A stretch of DNA of 64,000 nucleotides from Orientallactaga sibirica (GCA_036365145.1 JAEOAD010002232.1:2983001-3047000), one strand, 5' to 3'; shown: positions 20,900 through 32,028, counted from the first letter of the stretch. The notes: generated from the sequence alone by a model not told the origin. Numbers and translations are program-made.

Positions 20900-21134
20900 A
20901 TATTTCATTTAATATTTTATTTTATTTATTTATTTGAGAGAGAGAGAAAGAGGCAGGGAGAGAAAGCGAGTGAGAGTGAGCATGGGTTGTGTCAGGGCTT
21001 CTAGCCACCACAAATGAACTCCAGATGCATGCACCCCCTTGTGCATCTGGCTTATGTGGGTCCTGGGGAATCAAACCGAGGTCCTTTGGCTTTGCAGCCA
21101 AGTGCCTTAACCACTAAGCCATCTCTCCAGCCCC
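20900..21134 (-). mobile_element. B2-like tRNA-derived SINE
   Basis: CCACTCAGCATTTTA (20885-20899) and CCACTTAGCATTTTA (21135-21149) are the TSD. The minus-strand head GGCTGGAGAGATGGCTTAGT and tail are intact, so this is a full-length copy. Confidence 0.93.
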
Positions 21135-21149
21135 CCACTTAGCATTTTA

Positions 21150-22520
21150 GACCGTGGCCCATCTAATGGCCTGGAGCTGACTCCCAGAGGCAGGAAACAT
21201 GCAAGTTGGCATGACAAGTGGCTAACTTCCCCAGACCAAAGAATAGCACTAGGAGGGCCGAGCAGAAGCCCCAGAGATGGGCCCTGGCTCTCCTGGACTC
21301 TGAAAGCCACTTATCCAGAAGCATTCCTGGCCAGCACCCTCCACAGGAAGTCGGGGAAAGCCTGAAGCCCAGGCTGAGGTCATAATGCTGGAGAGCCACT
21401 AGGATGGCTAGGAGGGGCACCCAGCAGGGTCTCTCGCTTTGTTTGGGGTTGTGCAGACCTACCAGCTGCATACAGCCACTTGGACCCCTTCTCAGGCTCA
21501 CCAATGTCCCACAGCATGTTCCCTACAGCCTGCTCGGCAACCCAAGTTCCAGACGACATCCTGGACTCCGCTGCTTCTTCACCACCTCCACGGGGCCAAT
21601 GCCCTCTGCTGCCCCCACTGCCTCCCACCTTCTGCTCTGAGCCAGAGGTGCCATATTCATCGTTGTTATTTCTTTGGTTTGCAAAGCACTCATTCCCCAA
21701 TCCTCAGTGTGGACTAAGGTCTTGTGACTAGACTCCATGAGGGATCCCCAGGGGACCAGCAACTTTGCTCCCGTTTGGGAGTCCACTGCATCTCAGAACC
21801 CAACCCAAACTTCTAGAATCAAATCCCTGGACTGTGTGTGCATGACATTTTTGAGAAATTGTAATCTACAAGACCCGTGGCATCTGCCCCACCTGTCTCT
21901 TTGACCTCCCTTGGGCCTGGTAGATTCTAGACTCAGAGACTCTCCCTGAATGCCCAACTAAGAGACCCTCACCCCCAAGTCCTTGCAGTGTGATTGCTGT
22001 CTTGTCTCCCACTGAGCACAGTGCCCATCGGTGAGGTCAATGGTGCCTTCATGGGTCCTTGAATATCTCAGGCACCGTAATGTCAGCTTCGTGGCAGGGG
22101 GTAGGATGGCAGTCTTGTTCACCACTATTCCCTCGCAGACCATGATAGCCCTGGAGGGCAAGCAGGACCCAAGCAAACTGCATACATTTCTTAGGCACCT
22201 GAGATAGGCCTAAGAAATTTGTCCGGACCCTCCTGGAGTGTAGGACCAGGCCAGGAGGTCCTGCCTGACAGTCAGGAGAGTCTATTCAAAATGTGCAAGC
22301 TAAATAAAAATGAGACATGTCCCGAGCAGCAGGTTCACTTGGTGGGAGAATGAATAGGAAAGAGAGGTGCCCAATGCAAGTGGGGAAGCAACTTGGGGTA
22401 GAGAGGCATTAGTCTCCTGGAATGGGAAGCTGGCAGTAGGACGGGGCTTTGCCATGTTGAGCTAGTGGTGATTGTCTGGCTCCTTCTTACCAGGAGGAAG
22501 CAAGTAATTCATCTTCAAAA
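21150..22520. other. single-copy stretch, no gene recognised
   Basis: GC-richer; open frames of 113 and 106 codons overlap on the minus strand without a recognised domain. No repeat seen. Confidence 0.4.
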
Positions 22521-22522
22521 AA

Positions 22523-22672
22523 TCTCCGGGTGTGGTGGCACATGCCTTTAATCCCAGCACTCAGGAGGCAGAGGTAGGAGGATGGCTGTGAGTTTGAGGC
22601 CAGCCTGAAGCCTACATAGTGAATTCCAGGTCAGCCTGAGCTAGAGTGAGACCCTACCTTAGAAAAAAAATT
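22523..22672 (+). mobile_element. B1 SINE
   Basis: CTCCGGGTGTGGTGGCACAT through GAGTGAGACCCTACCTTAG and a short A-run. The standard monomeric/quasi-dimeric B1 length. Confidence 0.93.
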
Positions 22673-22769
22673 AAGATCAGAGGTAGTGTTTCCTATGTCC
22701 TCGACCTAGATGGAAACAAAGCCACAGGAGAAGAAATACCCTTAACTGTACAGTCACAGTTTTTAAAGG

Positions 22770-22960
22770 GTATTGCCTGGACCAGCAATGGCAACTGGGC
22801 CCATTGATGGGAACTTGTCAGAAATGTAGAGTCTCAGGCCCCACCCCAGACCTACTGACTCAGAGCAGGGATGGGGGGGCCGGGGAGGCTGCTGCTCTGT
22901 TTTGGCAGCCTGCCTAGGTGATTCTGATGTACAGTGGCATTGATCCAAGTATGCAAATCT
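22770..22960 (+). mobile_element. MER5A-like hAT-Charlie DNA transposon
   Basis: GGGAACTTGTCAGAAATGTA, CTCAGGCCCCACCCCAGACC, TACTGACTCAGAGCAG and GCCTAGGTGATTCTGATGTA follow the MER5A order (ggaacttgttagaaatgcaaat...). Non-autonomous, predating rodents. Confidence 0.8.
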
Positions 22961-23190
22961 CTTTATTTTACTTACAAAATAAGTACTTTTAATTATAGAA
23001 AATTAAGAAAATCAGAAAAGTAAAAGGAAATTAACACATTAATCATTTTATTGCTCAGAAATAACTCATCAATACTATTGATATCTTGGTAGATCTTTTA
23101 GCAAGCAAAAAAAAAATCACATTTATACTTTTTTATACTTTACTAAATTGGAATTATTCTGACCATTTATCTACTTTAAAATCTTTTTGG
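22961..23190 (-). mobile_element. L1M fragment, antisense, first part
   Basis: 'agaaaattaagaaaatcagaaaagtaaaaggaaattaac ... attgctcagaaataactcat' matches the antisense 3' region of old L1M elements. It continues at 23536 after an inserted repeat. Confidence 0.5.
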
Positions 23191-23535
23191 CATGTGTGTG
23201 CATGTGTGTGCTAGTGTATGCACATGTGTGTGGAATCCAGAGGAGAAAGTTTGGAAGTCTTCTCTTTTGGCTCATCTGGCTGTTTCCTTGATATGGCATC
23301 TCTTACTTAACCCAGAAATACCATTTCCATCATTTTTATTCCTTTGGTTAGCAAGCCCCAGTGATTCTCTGGTTGCCCACTACCTCCTGCAGGACTGGGA
23401 TTACAGAAACGGGTGGCCAAGCCCAGCGGTTTCCCTGGGTGCTACAGAGTCAAATTCAGATGGTCTTGGGTCCTCTCAAGCCCTCATGCTTGTGTAGAAA
23501 GTGGTCTGAAATGCTGAGCAACCTCTGCAGCCCCA
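23191..23535 (-). mobile_element. TG-rich composite SINE-like repeat, copy 2
   Basis: Starts with ATGTGTGTGCATGTGTGTGC, contains 'gtggaatccagaggagaaagt', 'gactgggattacag' and 'tcaagccctcatgcttgtgt', and ends GAGCAACCTCTGCAGCCCC. It splits the L1M fragment. Confidence 0.6.
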
Positions 23536-23790
23536 AACTATATTTATCACAACCTTTTATATTTGGACTAAAATCATGCACATAAAAAAATCTCACTTTA
23601 ATGGCTGCATACTATTCCCCATGTCTGGGTACCATAATAGCTATGTACTTAGAGTTTTCTATTTCTCTAATACAAATGATGTGAAAGTGACTATTTTGCT
23701 CCATAAACTTATGATTTTCTTAGGACAAGGACAAGTCAAAGACTAAATATTCTAGATTTCCTAATGAACTTTTTACCACTAAGGAAGTCT
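23536..23790 (-). mobile_element. L1M fragment, antisense, second part
   Basis: TTTAATGGCTGCATACTATT, 'gggtaccataatagctatgtact' and TATGATTTTCTTAGGACAAG continue the L1M sequence interrupted at 23191. Confidence 0.55.
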
Positions 23791-23800
23791 TAAAACATAT

Positions 23801-23833
23801 GTGTGCATTTGCAGCACATATGGCAAAAAAATT
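23801..23833 (+). pseudogene. U6 snRNA-like fragment (tentative)
   Basis: GTGTGCATTTGCAGCACATAT, one run of 21 bases less its last base, resembles the first ~23 bases of U6 (gtgctcgcttcggcagcacatat) with a small gap; then A-rich sequence. No downstream U6 body follows. Could be chance. Confidence 0.2.
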
Positions 23834-24331
23834 AAAAAGTTCATGTGTCAGTTCTATAAAAAGAACTTCCTTAAGCTTAAAGAAAAAAAAAAGAATGAAC
23901 GAACGAACGAAAGCAAGCCCTACATCTCAGGGGCAAAAGGGAGAAGAAGGAAGGGCCACTTCACAAATGTAGCAGATGACCCTCCAGCATGCAAATACTA
24001 CAGCGACTACGACAAATGATAGTTCCCAGCTGAGAGGAGGGTGAGCCTGGCTACTAGTGACAAAACTCAACTCAAAGTGCCAGGAGAGCCCCTTTTGAAA
24101 AACACAGCCTTTTGAGGCCCTGCTATCCAGCCCCATATCATGGGGCTCTGATGGGCAGCATGTCTTGAATGGATTTGGCCCTGGCCTCCCAGTGATGCAT
24201 GCCAGGCAGAAAAAGCCAAAAAGGTGAGGTCCTGTTCCAGAGTAGTTTGGTTGGGATAAAGGAATTAGTTCCACGTGATGGGCAGATGATGCCCAGGGGC
24301 TCAGTGTGATTAGCAGTAGAGGAAGGTAGAT
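23834..24331. other. single-copy stretch with (GAAC)n
   Basis: Short GAACGAACGAACGAA run at about 23896-23911. Otherwise nothing recognised. Confidence 0.4.
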
Positions 24332-24348
24332 AAAAATCAGAGCCTTGT

Positions 24349-24562
24349 GGGCTGGGGAAATGGCTTAATGGTTAAGGCATTTGCCTGTGAAGCCTAAGGA
24401 ACCTGGTTTGATTCCCCAGGACCCACATTAGCCAGATGCACAAGGGGGCACGTGCATCTTGAGTTGGTTTACAGTGGCTGCAGGCCCTGGCACACCCATT
24501 CCCTCTTTCTCTCTGCCTCTCCCCCCCTCAAATAAATAAACAAACAAATAAAATATTTTTAA
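24349..24562 (+). mobile_element. B2-like tRNA-derived SINE
   Basis: GGGCTGGGGAAATGGCTTAAT head, GGTTTGATTCC B box, and CACAAGGGGGCAC. AAAAATCAGAG occurs before (24332-24342) and after it (24563-24573), and a variant recurs after the next B1. Confidence 0.9.
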
Positions 24563-24578
24563 AAAAATCAGAGTTCTA

Positions 24579-24732
24579 GCCAGGCATGGTGGCGCATGCC
24601 TGTAATCCCATCACTTGGGAGGCAGAGACAGGAGGATTGCTGTGAGTTCGAGGCCACTCTGAGACTATATAGTGAATTCCAGGTCAGCCTGGGCTAGAGT
24701 GAGACCCTGCCTCAAAGCAAACAAACAAACAA
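24579..24732 (+). mobile_element. B1 SINE
   Basis: CCAGGCATGGTGGCGCATGC through GAGTGAGACCCTGCCTC and an (AAAC)n tail. AAAAATCAGAGTTC precedes it and AAAAATTAGAGTTC (24733-24746) follows, so it used the same target as the preceding SINE. Confidence 0.93.
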
Positions 24733-24747
24733 AAAAATTAGAGTTCA

Positions 24748-25984
24748 ATGCCCAGAGGCCAGCTGGCACTCCACCCACCATCCACCCTCCCAGCGCTGCC
24801 AGCTCCTCACCACTGTTCCATATCACACATTCCATGCCTGCTCAGTGTCCCCTACCGCTGAGCACATGATGGGGAGAGATCAGGGACATATGCTCAGTCT
24901 AAGTGCCTGTGAAGAATGGAGGTGTACCCAGAGGGGATCCGACTCAAAGCTGACAATAGTTGAGACAGCCAGCAGAGGTGAGGAGTCCAAACAGGGACCC
25001 TGGAGGTCCTGACCAGTGGTAGGAGTATAGGAGAGCTACAGGCATGAAGGGAACAGACCAGCATGCCAGGGTAGCTGCAAGAAAGCCAGCACCTGCCCTG
25101 CCCCAGTGCAACTGGCATAGAGACCAGGTCGAGGGGGGTGGTGATGGTAACAGAAGGCTACAGGGGCAAGAGCTGCCTGTGAGCATGCCCTGAGGACAGA
25201 CTGTGTGTGTGGGATGTGAGGACACAGCTGGCAGGTTCTGGGAAGAGGCTACGGATTAACATTGATACATTCATGACTTCTTTGAGCCAACATGTACACA
25301 GCAGGCACTACTTCCGACAGAGTCCAAAGACAGTCTGAGTCCATTACTGCTTTCCAGGATTGGGCAGACCAGGGAGGACAGACAGCAAGAGGCCACTGAC
25401 CAGGTTGTCCTTCAGCATAGTGGGGTCCTCCTCCTCAGCCTGATCTGTGACACTAGGGAGGAACACCTATGCTGCTGCTGTCGTCTGATGGAAGGGTATA
25501 GAACGAAGAGTTGTTTTCCTTTTCTTTTCTTTTTTACATTTCTCTGTTTTTATATGCTCAAATGTAGCATCTGATATTTGTAAAAGAGTTATGTATATAA
25601 AGGGCTCTTCATAATCTCTCCTCTTTCCTTAAGACACAATCCAGACTCACATGGTCCTGCAACAATGTGTGTGTGTGTGAATGTGTAATGGTTATACTAT
25701 ATTGGAAAGAGAGAGAGACAGAGAGATGAGAGGCAAAGACTGTGAAGTGTTATCAAGTCCTGTGACCCATCTCCCAGCTCAGGAAACAGAAGTAGTGACT
25801 GCAAGAACAGAAGCTCCCATTCCCTCCTCCAGCATCCCTCCCTTTTGCAGAGAAATAATAACCACCCTGCATTGCACTCTATCATTCCGTTGATGTCCTG
25901 ATGTCTTACACTTAGGTAGGACTTCAGAATGTTTTCTGTTCCTCAGAAGGTAAAAAGCTGGAATCTCCATGTGCCCCAGTAATT
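24748..25984. other. single-copy stretch
   Basis: 25262-25390 weakly resembles the 'gtgccaggcact ... ggacagacagcaa' ancient repeat motif. The rest holds no recognised gene or element; a short (TG)n lies at 25666-25686. Confidence 0.4.
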
Positions 25985-26270
25985 CTGCTCCTGTACCACA
26001 AAGAACTAAAAACAGGGACTTGATGCTTGTCTGAAAATGTTCACTGCAGTACTATTCCAGTGGCCCAAATGTACAAGCAACATAAATTTCCATAATAGGT
26101 GAACTGGTAAACAAGACATATTTGTGACTATGTCTATGGATATTTATTTGGCCATAAAAAGAATGAAATTCTAATACATGCTTAATGTGGATGCACCTCG
26201 GTGACATTTGCTCAGTGAAAGCACGCAGGCATGAAAGGTCCAGTGTGATTCTAGTTATGTGAAATATCTA

Positions 26271-26849
26271 CTGTGGAAGGCTAGGAGACCCTGTCACACT
26301 TACCTACCTGTGTTCCTATGGAAACTATTTGAATATTTGTTTTATATGGACTTTTATTCACTTTCCAAACATACTAAAGTGTGGCCCTCAGCTGCTGAGC
26401 AAGCATTTGTAGCTTGTACAATGGCAGAATGGGCCCAGAGCTTAAGTGCTGTGACCTATTTTCAAAACAAAGTATCCTGAAATTTAAAATTGTTTTAAAA
26501 AAGGAAAGAAAAAAGACTGGGCTGGAGAGAGGGCTCAGCAGTTAAGTGTGCTTCCTGCACAAGCATGAAAGCCTGAGGGGACCTGACACTGCTGGAGTTC
26601 AAATCTCAAGATCTCATGTGAAACAGCTGGGGATGGCCATGTGGACTTTTAACCCCAATCCTGCAGGGGAGCAGAGTCCTGAGACTCCACTGAACCCCAC
26701 AAGCTCATGAAACAGTCCAAAGAGACTCTGGCTCAAAACAAGACCAGGCAAGACACCCTGGGTTCTATTCCAGCCACACAGGCAGCAACCCCTGCTGCAG
26801 GCAAGCACATGGGGCATACACACATGCACACACCACATACGTAATAAAG
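26271..26849 (+). mobile_element. 579-base insertion in L1M, TSD-flanked
   Basis: GAAATATCTA is duplicated exactly at 26261-26270 and 26850-26859, and removing what lies between restores the L1M. The 5' ~245 bases (26271-26515) are unclassified and end in an A-rich stretch. The 3' part is a composite tRNA-SINE-like repeat starting GGGCTGGAGAGAGGGCTCAG. Confidence 0.6.
26519..26845 (+). mobile_element. TG-rich composite SINE-like repeat, copy 3
   Basis: The only plus-strand copy of this family in the window: tRNA-SINE-like head, a 'ttttaaccccaatcctgcaggggagcagag' B1-like middle, and an end in ACACACATGCACACACC. It defines the family's sense strand. Confidence 0.6.
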
Positions 26850-26974
26850 GAAATATCTAGAATAGGCAAGTTCATAGAGACGAAAAATAGGTTAGAGGTC
26901 ACCATGGGCTGGATGGAGGGGAATGAGAAATCAGTGCTTTATAGATGCTTAATATTTGAAGTAGAGAATTTTTT

Positions 26975-27164
26975 AAATAGTTTATTTATTTATTTGAGAG
27001 AGAGAGAAAGTGGGGGGGCAGATAGATAATGGGCACACCAGGGCCTCTAACCACTACAAACTCCAGATGCATGTGCCACATTATACATCTGGCTTTGGAG
27101 TCGAACTTAAGTCCTTAGGCTTCGCAGGCAAGCACCTTAACCACTAAACCATATCTCCAGACCC
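26975..27164 (-). mobile_element. B2-like SINE inserted in L1M
   Basis: TGAAGTAGAGAATTTTT (26957-26973) and TGAAGTAGAAAGCTTTT (27165-27181) are the TSD. The 'ccagccactgcaaacg' region is shortened. Confidence 0.85.
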
Positions 27165-27259
27165 TGAAGTAGAAAGCTTTTATGTATTTAAATTTTTTAA
27201 ATTTAAATTTATGTATTTAAAAATGGTAAATTTTATGTGATGTATATGTATCTATGTTT

Positions 27260-27450
27260 AAATTTATTAATAGTTTGCCAGTCTTTTAACTTTACAAAAG
27301 TGAAGTCACACTGTGTGCATTCTTCGGCAAATGGCTTTTCTCAATTCCTGTTGTTTCCACAACTCATCAAAGTTAAGGTAGCAGGCTATTGTTCATCTTT
27401 TCCCACCAGTGACTAGCATCCCATGATGCAAATTAACCCACAACTCATTT
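27260..27450 (-). mobile_element. L1M-like fragment
   Basis: 'aacttttacaaaagtgaagtcacactgtgtgcattcttcggcaaatggcttttctca' followed by 'actcatttgtccattttgttggtgag' resembles the antisense 3' UTR of an L1M. Weak, by eye. Confidence 0.4.
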
Positions 27451-27637
27451 GTCCATTTTGTTGGTGAGTAACAGGAGAGATGTTTTGGGGCATGGGTTGC
27501 TTTTAAAAGCAGTACTTCTGGAGAAATTCACTTCTGTGTCTCCCAGATCACATGTACAAGATTTTCTCTGCTCCGCACCAGGAGTGGGGGATGTTGGGCC
27601 AGGGAGTGTATGCATGTTCAACTTTGAAAAATCATTC

Positions 27638-27829
27638 CAGGGCTGGAGGGATTGCTTAGCGGTTTAAGGCACTTGCCTGCAAGTCAAAGGACCTAGGTTC
27701 GATTTCCCCAGGACCTATGTAAGCCAGATGCACAAGATGGCACACATATCTGGAGTTTATTTGCAGTAACTGGGGGCCCTGGAGTGCCCATTTTCTCTCT
27801 CTCTCTCTCTCTCCCCTCTCTTTCTCTCA

Positions 27830-27860
<31 letters not shown>

Positions 27861-27885
27861 ATGAAATTTTTATAAAAGGAAAAAT
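27638..27885 (+). mobile_element. B2-like SINE, long tail
   Basis: GGCTGGAGGGATTGCTTAGC head with an intact A box and the near-perfect B box GGTTCGATTTCC, a (CT)n tract at 27796-27815 and a (AAAT)n tail of about ten units. Among the more complete plus-strand copies. Confidence 0.92.
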
Positions 27886-29026
27886 CACTGTAGATTAATT
27901 CCATAGGCTGGTACCACTATCATTCTCCCAGATGTCCCTCAATTCCCTGTTACCCCATATCCTCACCAAGAATGTTGGTCTTTTTCTGAGTTCTGTATCT
28001 GCCCTACACTTGATGTCACCTGTGAGTTTATGCCTGTACCCATCCTTATGATGACCATTGTTGAGGAACTACCGCCTGCAGATCAAGGGACCCAGGATTT
28101 CAAAAGCAGGAAAGGCTTTTCAGGGGACAACACAGCCCTTGTTCCACACACACACAACTGGAGGCCCAGAGTGAAGACAGAGCTGACTAGTCTCTCAGCA
28201 AGTCCCAGGTCTGCGTCCAGGGAGTTACACCAGCTACCTTATTGACGAGTGAGCAGCCTGTTTCCTGGAGTGTGCCCCACTGATGGGGGCAGGGCCCTGT
28301 GTCACACAGGCAGCCAGCACACCCCTTGAGATGACTCTGTTTCCGGGGCTGAAAGAGAGATGAGATCAGCATTTACATGTGTTCCGTTTCTAAGACTCTG
28401 GAGGAAACGCTGCACCTGGATATTCCCTTGGCTTTCCCCTTGACTTAAAGCCAAGTGAAAGTGGCCACACCCCTAGACCAGGTGGTAGTCTCAGATAGGC
28501 AGCAGTTTCCTGGGTTAGCTGGGCCATCTCCTGCCCACCCTTGACATCCTGTTGGACAGTGTGAGTTCCAAGCTGGAGCTAAAGCCAGTGTAGCTGCAGT
28601 CTTACCTCTCTTCTGGCTTCCCAAAAACTCTGCGTGGTAGCCCACCCTCACATCTATCAGAGTTTCGCTTTTCAAGTACCGCCACAACCCTAAGAACAGA
28701 GGAAGGATCATCTTTACTTATCATGTGAGATAAGAGTCTTGGAGGGATTACTGTAATTCAAGGGTGTTACAGATGAGTCCTGGCCTGCAATTCCAAAGAC
28801 TACACCTATTTGTTATACCTATGTATCTCCCCCCCCCCAAAAAAAAAAACATCCAGAAGATAACAGGAAGAATAACCCCAAGGATTTCTCAAGAAGCATT
28901 GCTTGTCAATGAAGTGTTCACAGACTGCCCTGAATTTTATTCTCCCTATAGCCCTGAGTCCAGGGTAGCTATGAAATAGTCGGGAGCCCACATGAACTTT
29001 AAGTAAGTCCAAAGTTATGATCACTG
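27886..29026. other. single-copy stretch, no gene recognised
   Basis: Includes a C-run/A-run junction at 28830-28850. No repeat or exon recognised. Confidence 0.4.
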
Positions 29027-29039
29027 AAGAGCACATTTT

Positions 29040-29232
29040 TTTGAAACCATTTTATTTATTTGCAAGGAGAGAGGGAGAGAACGGGCACACCAGGGCCTCC
29101 AGCCTCGGCAAACAAATTCCAGAAGCATGTGCCTCTTTGTGCATCTGGCTTTACGCGGATACCGAGGAATCAAACCTGGGTTGTTAAGCTTTGCAGACAA
29201 CTACCTTAACCCCTGAGCCATCTCCCCAGCCC
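29040..29232 (-). mobile_element. B2-like tRNA-derived SINE
   Basis: AAGAGCACATTTT at 29027-29039 and 29233-29245 is a perfect 13-base TSD. The (GA)n tract is short. Confidence 0.92.
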
Positions 29233-29245
29233 AAGAGCACATTTT

Positions 29246-29639
29246 ATAAAAACAAAAGAAAGAGGGCAAAATAACCCAGAACTATGAAATGCAATGGTGA
29301 ACACTCTGTTTGAGAGCGCTTACATTGTCTCCTTTTCTCTGGGTGTATATAAACCTCATGGCTCTACTGCACAGACACTTAGCAAACTCTTTTTCTCAAC
29401 TATCTCTTGTGGCATGTTCCTGGGAAGAAAACTAAGAATAATTTTAAACTTTTCTTTTAATCATAAAAGATTACCCTTTGCATGCCTTCTGTAAAGAGAA
29501 GGAAAGAAAGAAAAGAGGGATGGAGGGATTGACTGCTATTAGTATAAATATATATTACTCCAAACACGTTCATGAACATTTCTTTTAAACAAATTGGGAT
29601 CGTTTTGTGCACACTGTTTGTACAGGCCACAACATAGCA
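29246..29639. other. single-copy stretch with TATA-like motif
   Basis: GTGTATATAAACCTCATGG at 29342 is a good TATA-box match but has no supporting promoter context that I can see. Nothing else recognised. Confidence 0.35.
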
Positions 29640-29935
29640 TATCCCCTGTATCAGTAAAATGCTTAACTGTTTTTTTAATGGCCACAAGTCATTTCATTGT
29701 ATAAATGAACAACCTTATACTTTATATTTAACCAATATGCTTTTGTGTTGAACATTTAATTTTTTTTCCAAAACACAGCAATACTGAGATTAACATTATG
29801 TAACAAAACCATTGCATACACTTAAGTATTCATATAAACAACTAGATGTGGAATTGTTGGCTCAAAGAGAATGTACATTATCATTTTGGGGTCTTAAATT
29901 GTTAAATTGCCCAACAAAAAGACCTGTGTTTATGT
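29640..29935 (-). mobile_element. L1M fragment, antisense
   Basis: 'catttcattgtataaatgaacaaccttatactttatatttaacc', 'gtggaattgttggctcaaagagaatgtacatt' and 'aaattgttaaattgcc' keep the order of the antisense L1M 3' region. Confidence 0.55.
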
Positions 29936-29980
29936 TTTATTTCTTTTTTTTTTTTTCCTGACTATGTCTGAATTTCTCCT

Positions 29981-29981
<1 letters not shown>

Positions 29982-30019
<38 letters not shown>
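29982..30019 (+). repeat. (GT)n microsatellite
   Basis: Nineteen uninterrupted GT units; likely polymorphic. Confidence 0.95.
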
Positions 30020-30021
<2 letters not shown>

Positions 30022-30984
30022 GTATACAGGGTCAATCTGTAAAAATGAGTAAGAGCAATCCAGCTTCACAAAGCCCCAGCCTCAGGCCCCTGGTGTCACT
30101 GAACTACCTCTGGGCCATCCTTATCACACTCAACACCTTGAGGTCAAACAGAGAATGCTTCCCCTACCCCCTGGCTGCCCTCTACAGCCCAGGGCTCCTG
30201 GCTTCTTCCCTCTGCTGCCCTCCCCTAGAGAACAGTCCTAGGCAGCTATTCACTGTGGAGTAACCAATATTTTAAAAACAAAAACATAAAAATATCCAAG
30301 AATTCTTAAAGACTTTTTCATTTTGAAATTAATTGTTCATTTCACAAATATGACAAGTTCATTTCGTTCCACTCCTTAGAGAGAAAAAACTAAACCATAA
30401 TAACTAACTGTCCCCTGACATTTTCCCTACTCCAAATATTCCACTGTGTATGCATGTGGAACTATGATCATTTGTTGAACTTGAGGTTTTTTTGTTTTTT
30501 GGTTTTTTTTATCCCAACTCAAGTTCACAAACATTGCTCAAGCACTCATTCTAGGATGTGGGAGGTTCTGGGGACACAGGCAGGAGGAGTCAGCCTTGAC
30601 CTTGATCTGCACACGGACCACTGGACGAGGAATCTTCTTATAGTTCCATAGACTCCAGCAACCTTGGCACAGCTGTAACGGACAGAAAGTTATTGTACAA
30701 AGCACACTGAACCTCCACACAGCCACATCTGTCCACGTGAGCAAAGATATCAACCTCATTTCTCATCCCCATTGCCAACTCGGCCAGTCATGGTTCTGAT
30801 CACCCTTCCCCCATTCTGGGCCCCCTTTCTTAGTTCCTCCTTTCCCCAGGACAGGACCAGTTAGCCCAGATACACCCAGACCTCAGCAGAGTCTGAGAGC
30901 CAAGAATGGCTGCTTAGCTGCCTACAGCAACTCCCCTGTCACCTGGGAGAAGAAAGCCACTCAGAGCCCTCTATTCCAGGAAGG
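30020..30984. other. single-copy stretch, no gene recognised
   Basis: 30250-30430 is AT-rich with no identified element; the remainder is GC-balanced single-copy sequence. Confidence 0.4.
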
Positions 30985-31240
30985 CCCAGGGATGGAGTGA
31001 ATTAATTCTCCAGGGCTCTGATTAGAAAGGAGTGATTAAGAATTGTAATTAATAATTTGATGCCGACAACAGGCCTGATGGCAAGCCAAGAAGCCGCTTG
31101 ATGCGGTTGTTTCATGGTCTCGCCTGCCTGCCTGTCAGTCTTGTGACTTACGCTTTCTTCTAAACGCACTAATTAGAGAATTAGCTCCCCAAAGATCCCT
31201 CAGGCACATAGCCCAGAAAGAAGCCCATGTAGGGAATGCT
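30985..31240. promoter_or_regulatory. candidate conserved non-coding element
   Basis: GAATTAATTCTCCAGGG, CTGATTAGAAAGGAGTGATT, AAGAATTGTAATTAATAATT, CGCACTAATTAGAGAATTAG: seven or more homeodomain-type ATTA/TAAT cores within 200 bases, including two palindromic TAATTA. Repeat-free. Typical of developmental enhancers; conservation not testable here. Confidence 0.4.
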
Positions 31241-31424
31241 CTTTGAACCAAGTGAGGGGACAGGGCAGGGCGAGCGTGTAGAAAGCAAATACATACGTGG
31301 TAAAGGGACTCTGTCCCCTGGGTCTCCTTACTTTCCGTCTCTCCATCTGATCTCTGTGCACCGGTATATAAATACACATGCAAGAAAAGACAGTACCAGG
31401 CCCAGGGGTGCAGCTAAGTCTCCT

Positions 31425-31665
31425 CTTAGCTTTCTGTTGCTGTGACAACGTACCTGGGACTTTTAAGGAGAAAGGGTTTCTTTTGGCTCCTGGTTTCAGA
31501 GGTTTGAGTCTAACATGGTCAGTGAGCACTGTTGTTTGGAGCCTAAGGACAGGTGCAACACCATGGCAACAAGCCCATGTGGCAGCCCAGGAGCAGAGAG
31601 AGAACAGGTTATGGTCCCAACAGCCCCTTGGAGGGTATACTCCCCAGTGATTTTTCTCCTACTGC
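31425..31665 (+). mobile_element. unclassified ~300-base interspersed repeat, copy 1
   Basis: CTTTCTGTTGCTGTGACAAC, 'aaggagaaagggtttcttttggctcctggtttcagaggtttga' and 'catggcaacaagcccatgtggcagcccaggagcagagagag' match a widespread rodent/mammal motif. Related copies at 51.0 and 57.0 kb, all plus strand. Family name not certain. Confidence 0.5.
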
Positions 31666-32014
31666 GGCCCACCTCTTCCCTGTGCCTGTAGCTAGTGTAG
31701 AAGAGAAGGGTCTGCTGAGCTTAGATAGAAGATGTGTGGTCTCTGATATCAGCCACCGTCCCGTGGGCCTGTGGCCAAGGCACATCACCTCATTTACTTT
31801 GGTCTCTTTGTCTGTGGAATGGTCCCCCCTCTGTCCTGTAGTCTTATGCTGACTGAGTTGTCCATACCCACAGTCTTCTCTGAGGACTGTCCCTTCTGCT
31901 AGTGGGACCCACTGAACTTCCAGGACGAAAGATGGGTTCCCCAGCTGGGGTGAAGAATTGCTGTGGCTGTCACTGGTTAGTCCATCTACACTAGGAAGCA
32001 TATCTTTTCTTTCT
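31666..32014. other. single-copy stretch
   Basis: No repeat or gene recognised; ends at the first AAAGTACAATATTT target copy. Confidence 0.4.
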
Positions 32015-32028
32015 AAAGTACAATATTT

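Larger units (their letters stand above)
25985..27250 (+). mobile_element. L1M 3' end, sense, split by insertions
   Basis: CTGTACCACAAAGAACTAAA, GTTCACTGCAGTACTATTCC, TTATTTGGCCATAAAAAGAA, 'taatacatgcttaatgtggatgcacct', then after the insertion TCTAGAATAGGCAAGTTCAT, 'agagacgaaaaataggtta' and 'aaaaatggtaaattttatgtgatgta' follow the L1M 3' region in order. Confidence 0.75.

Noticed and set aside
29340..29360. TATA box as a gene promoter
   Set aside because: GTATATAAACC stands alone with no CpG island, initiator or downstream exon.
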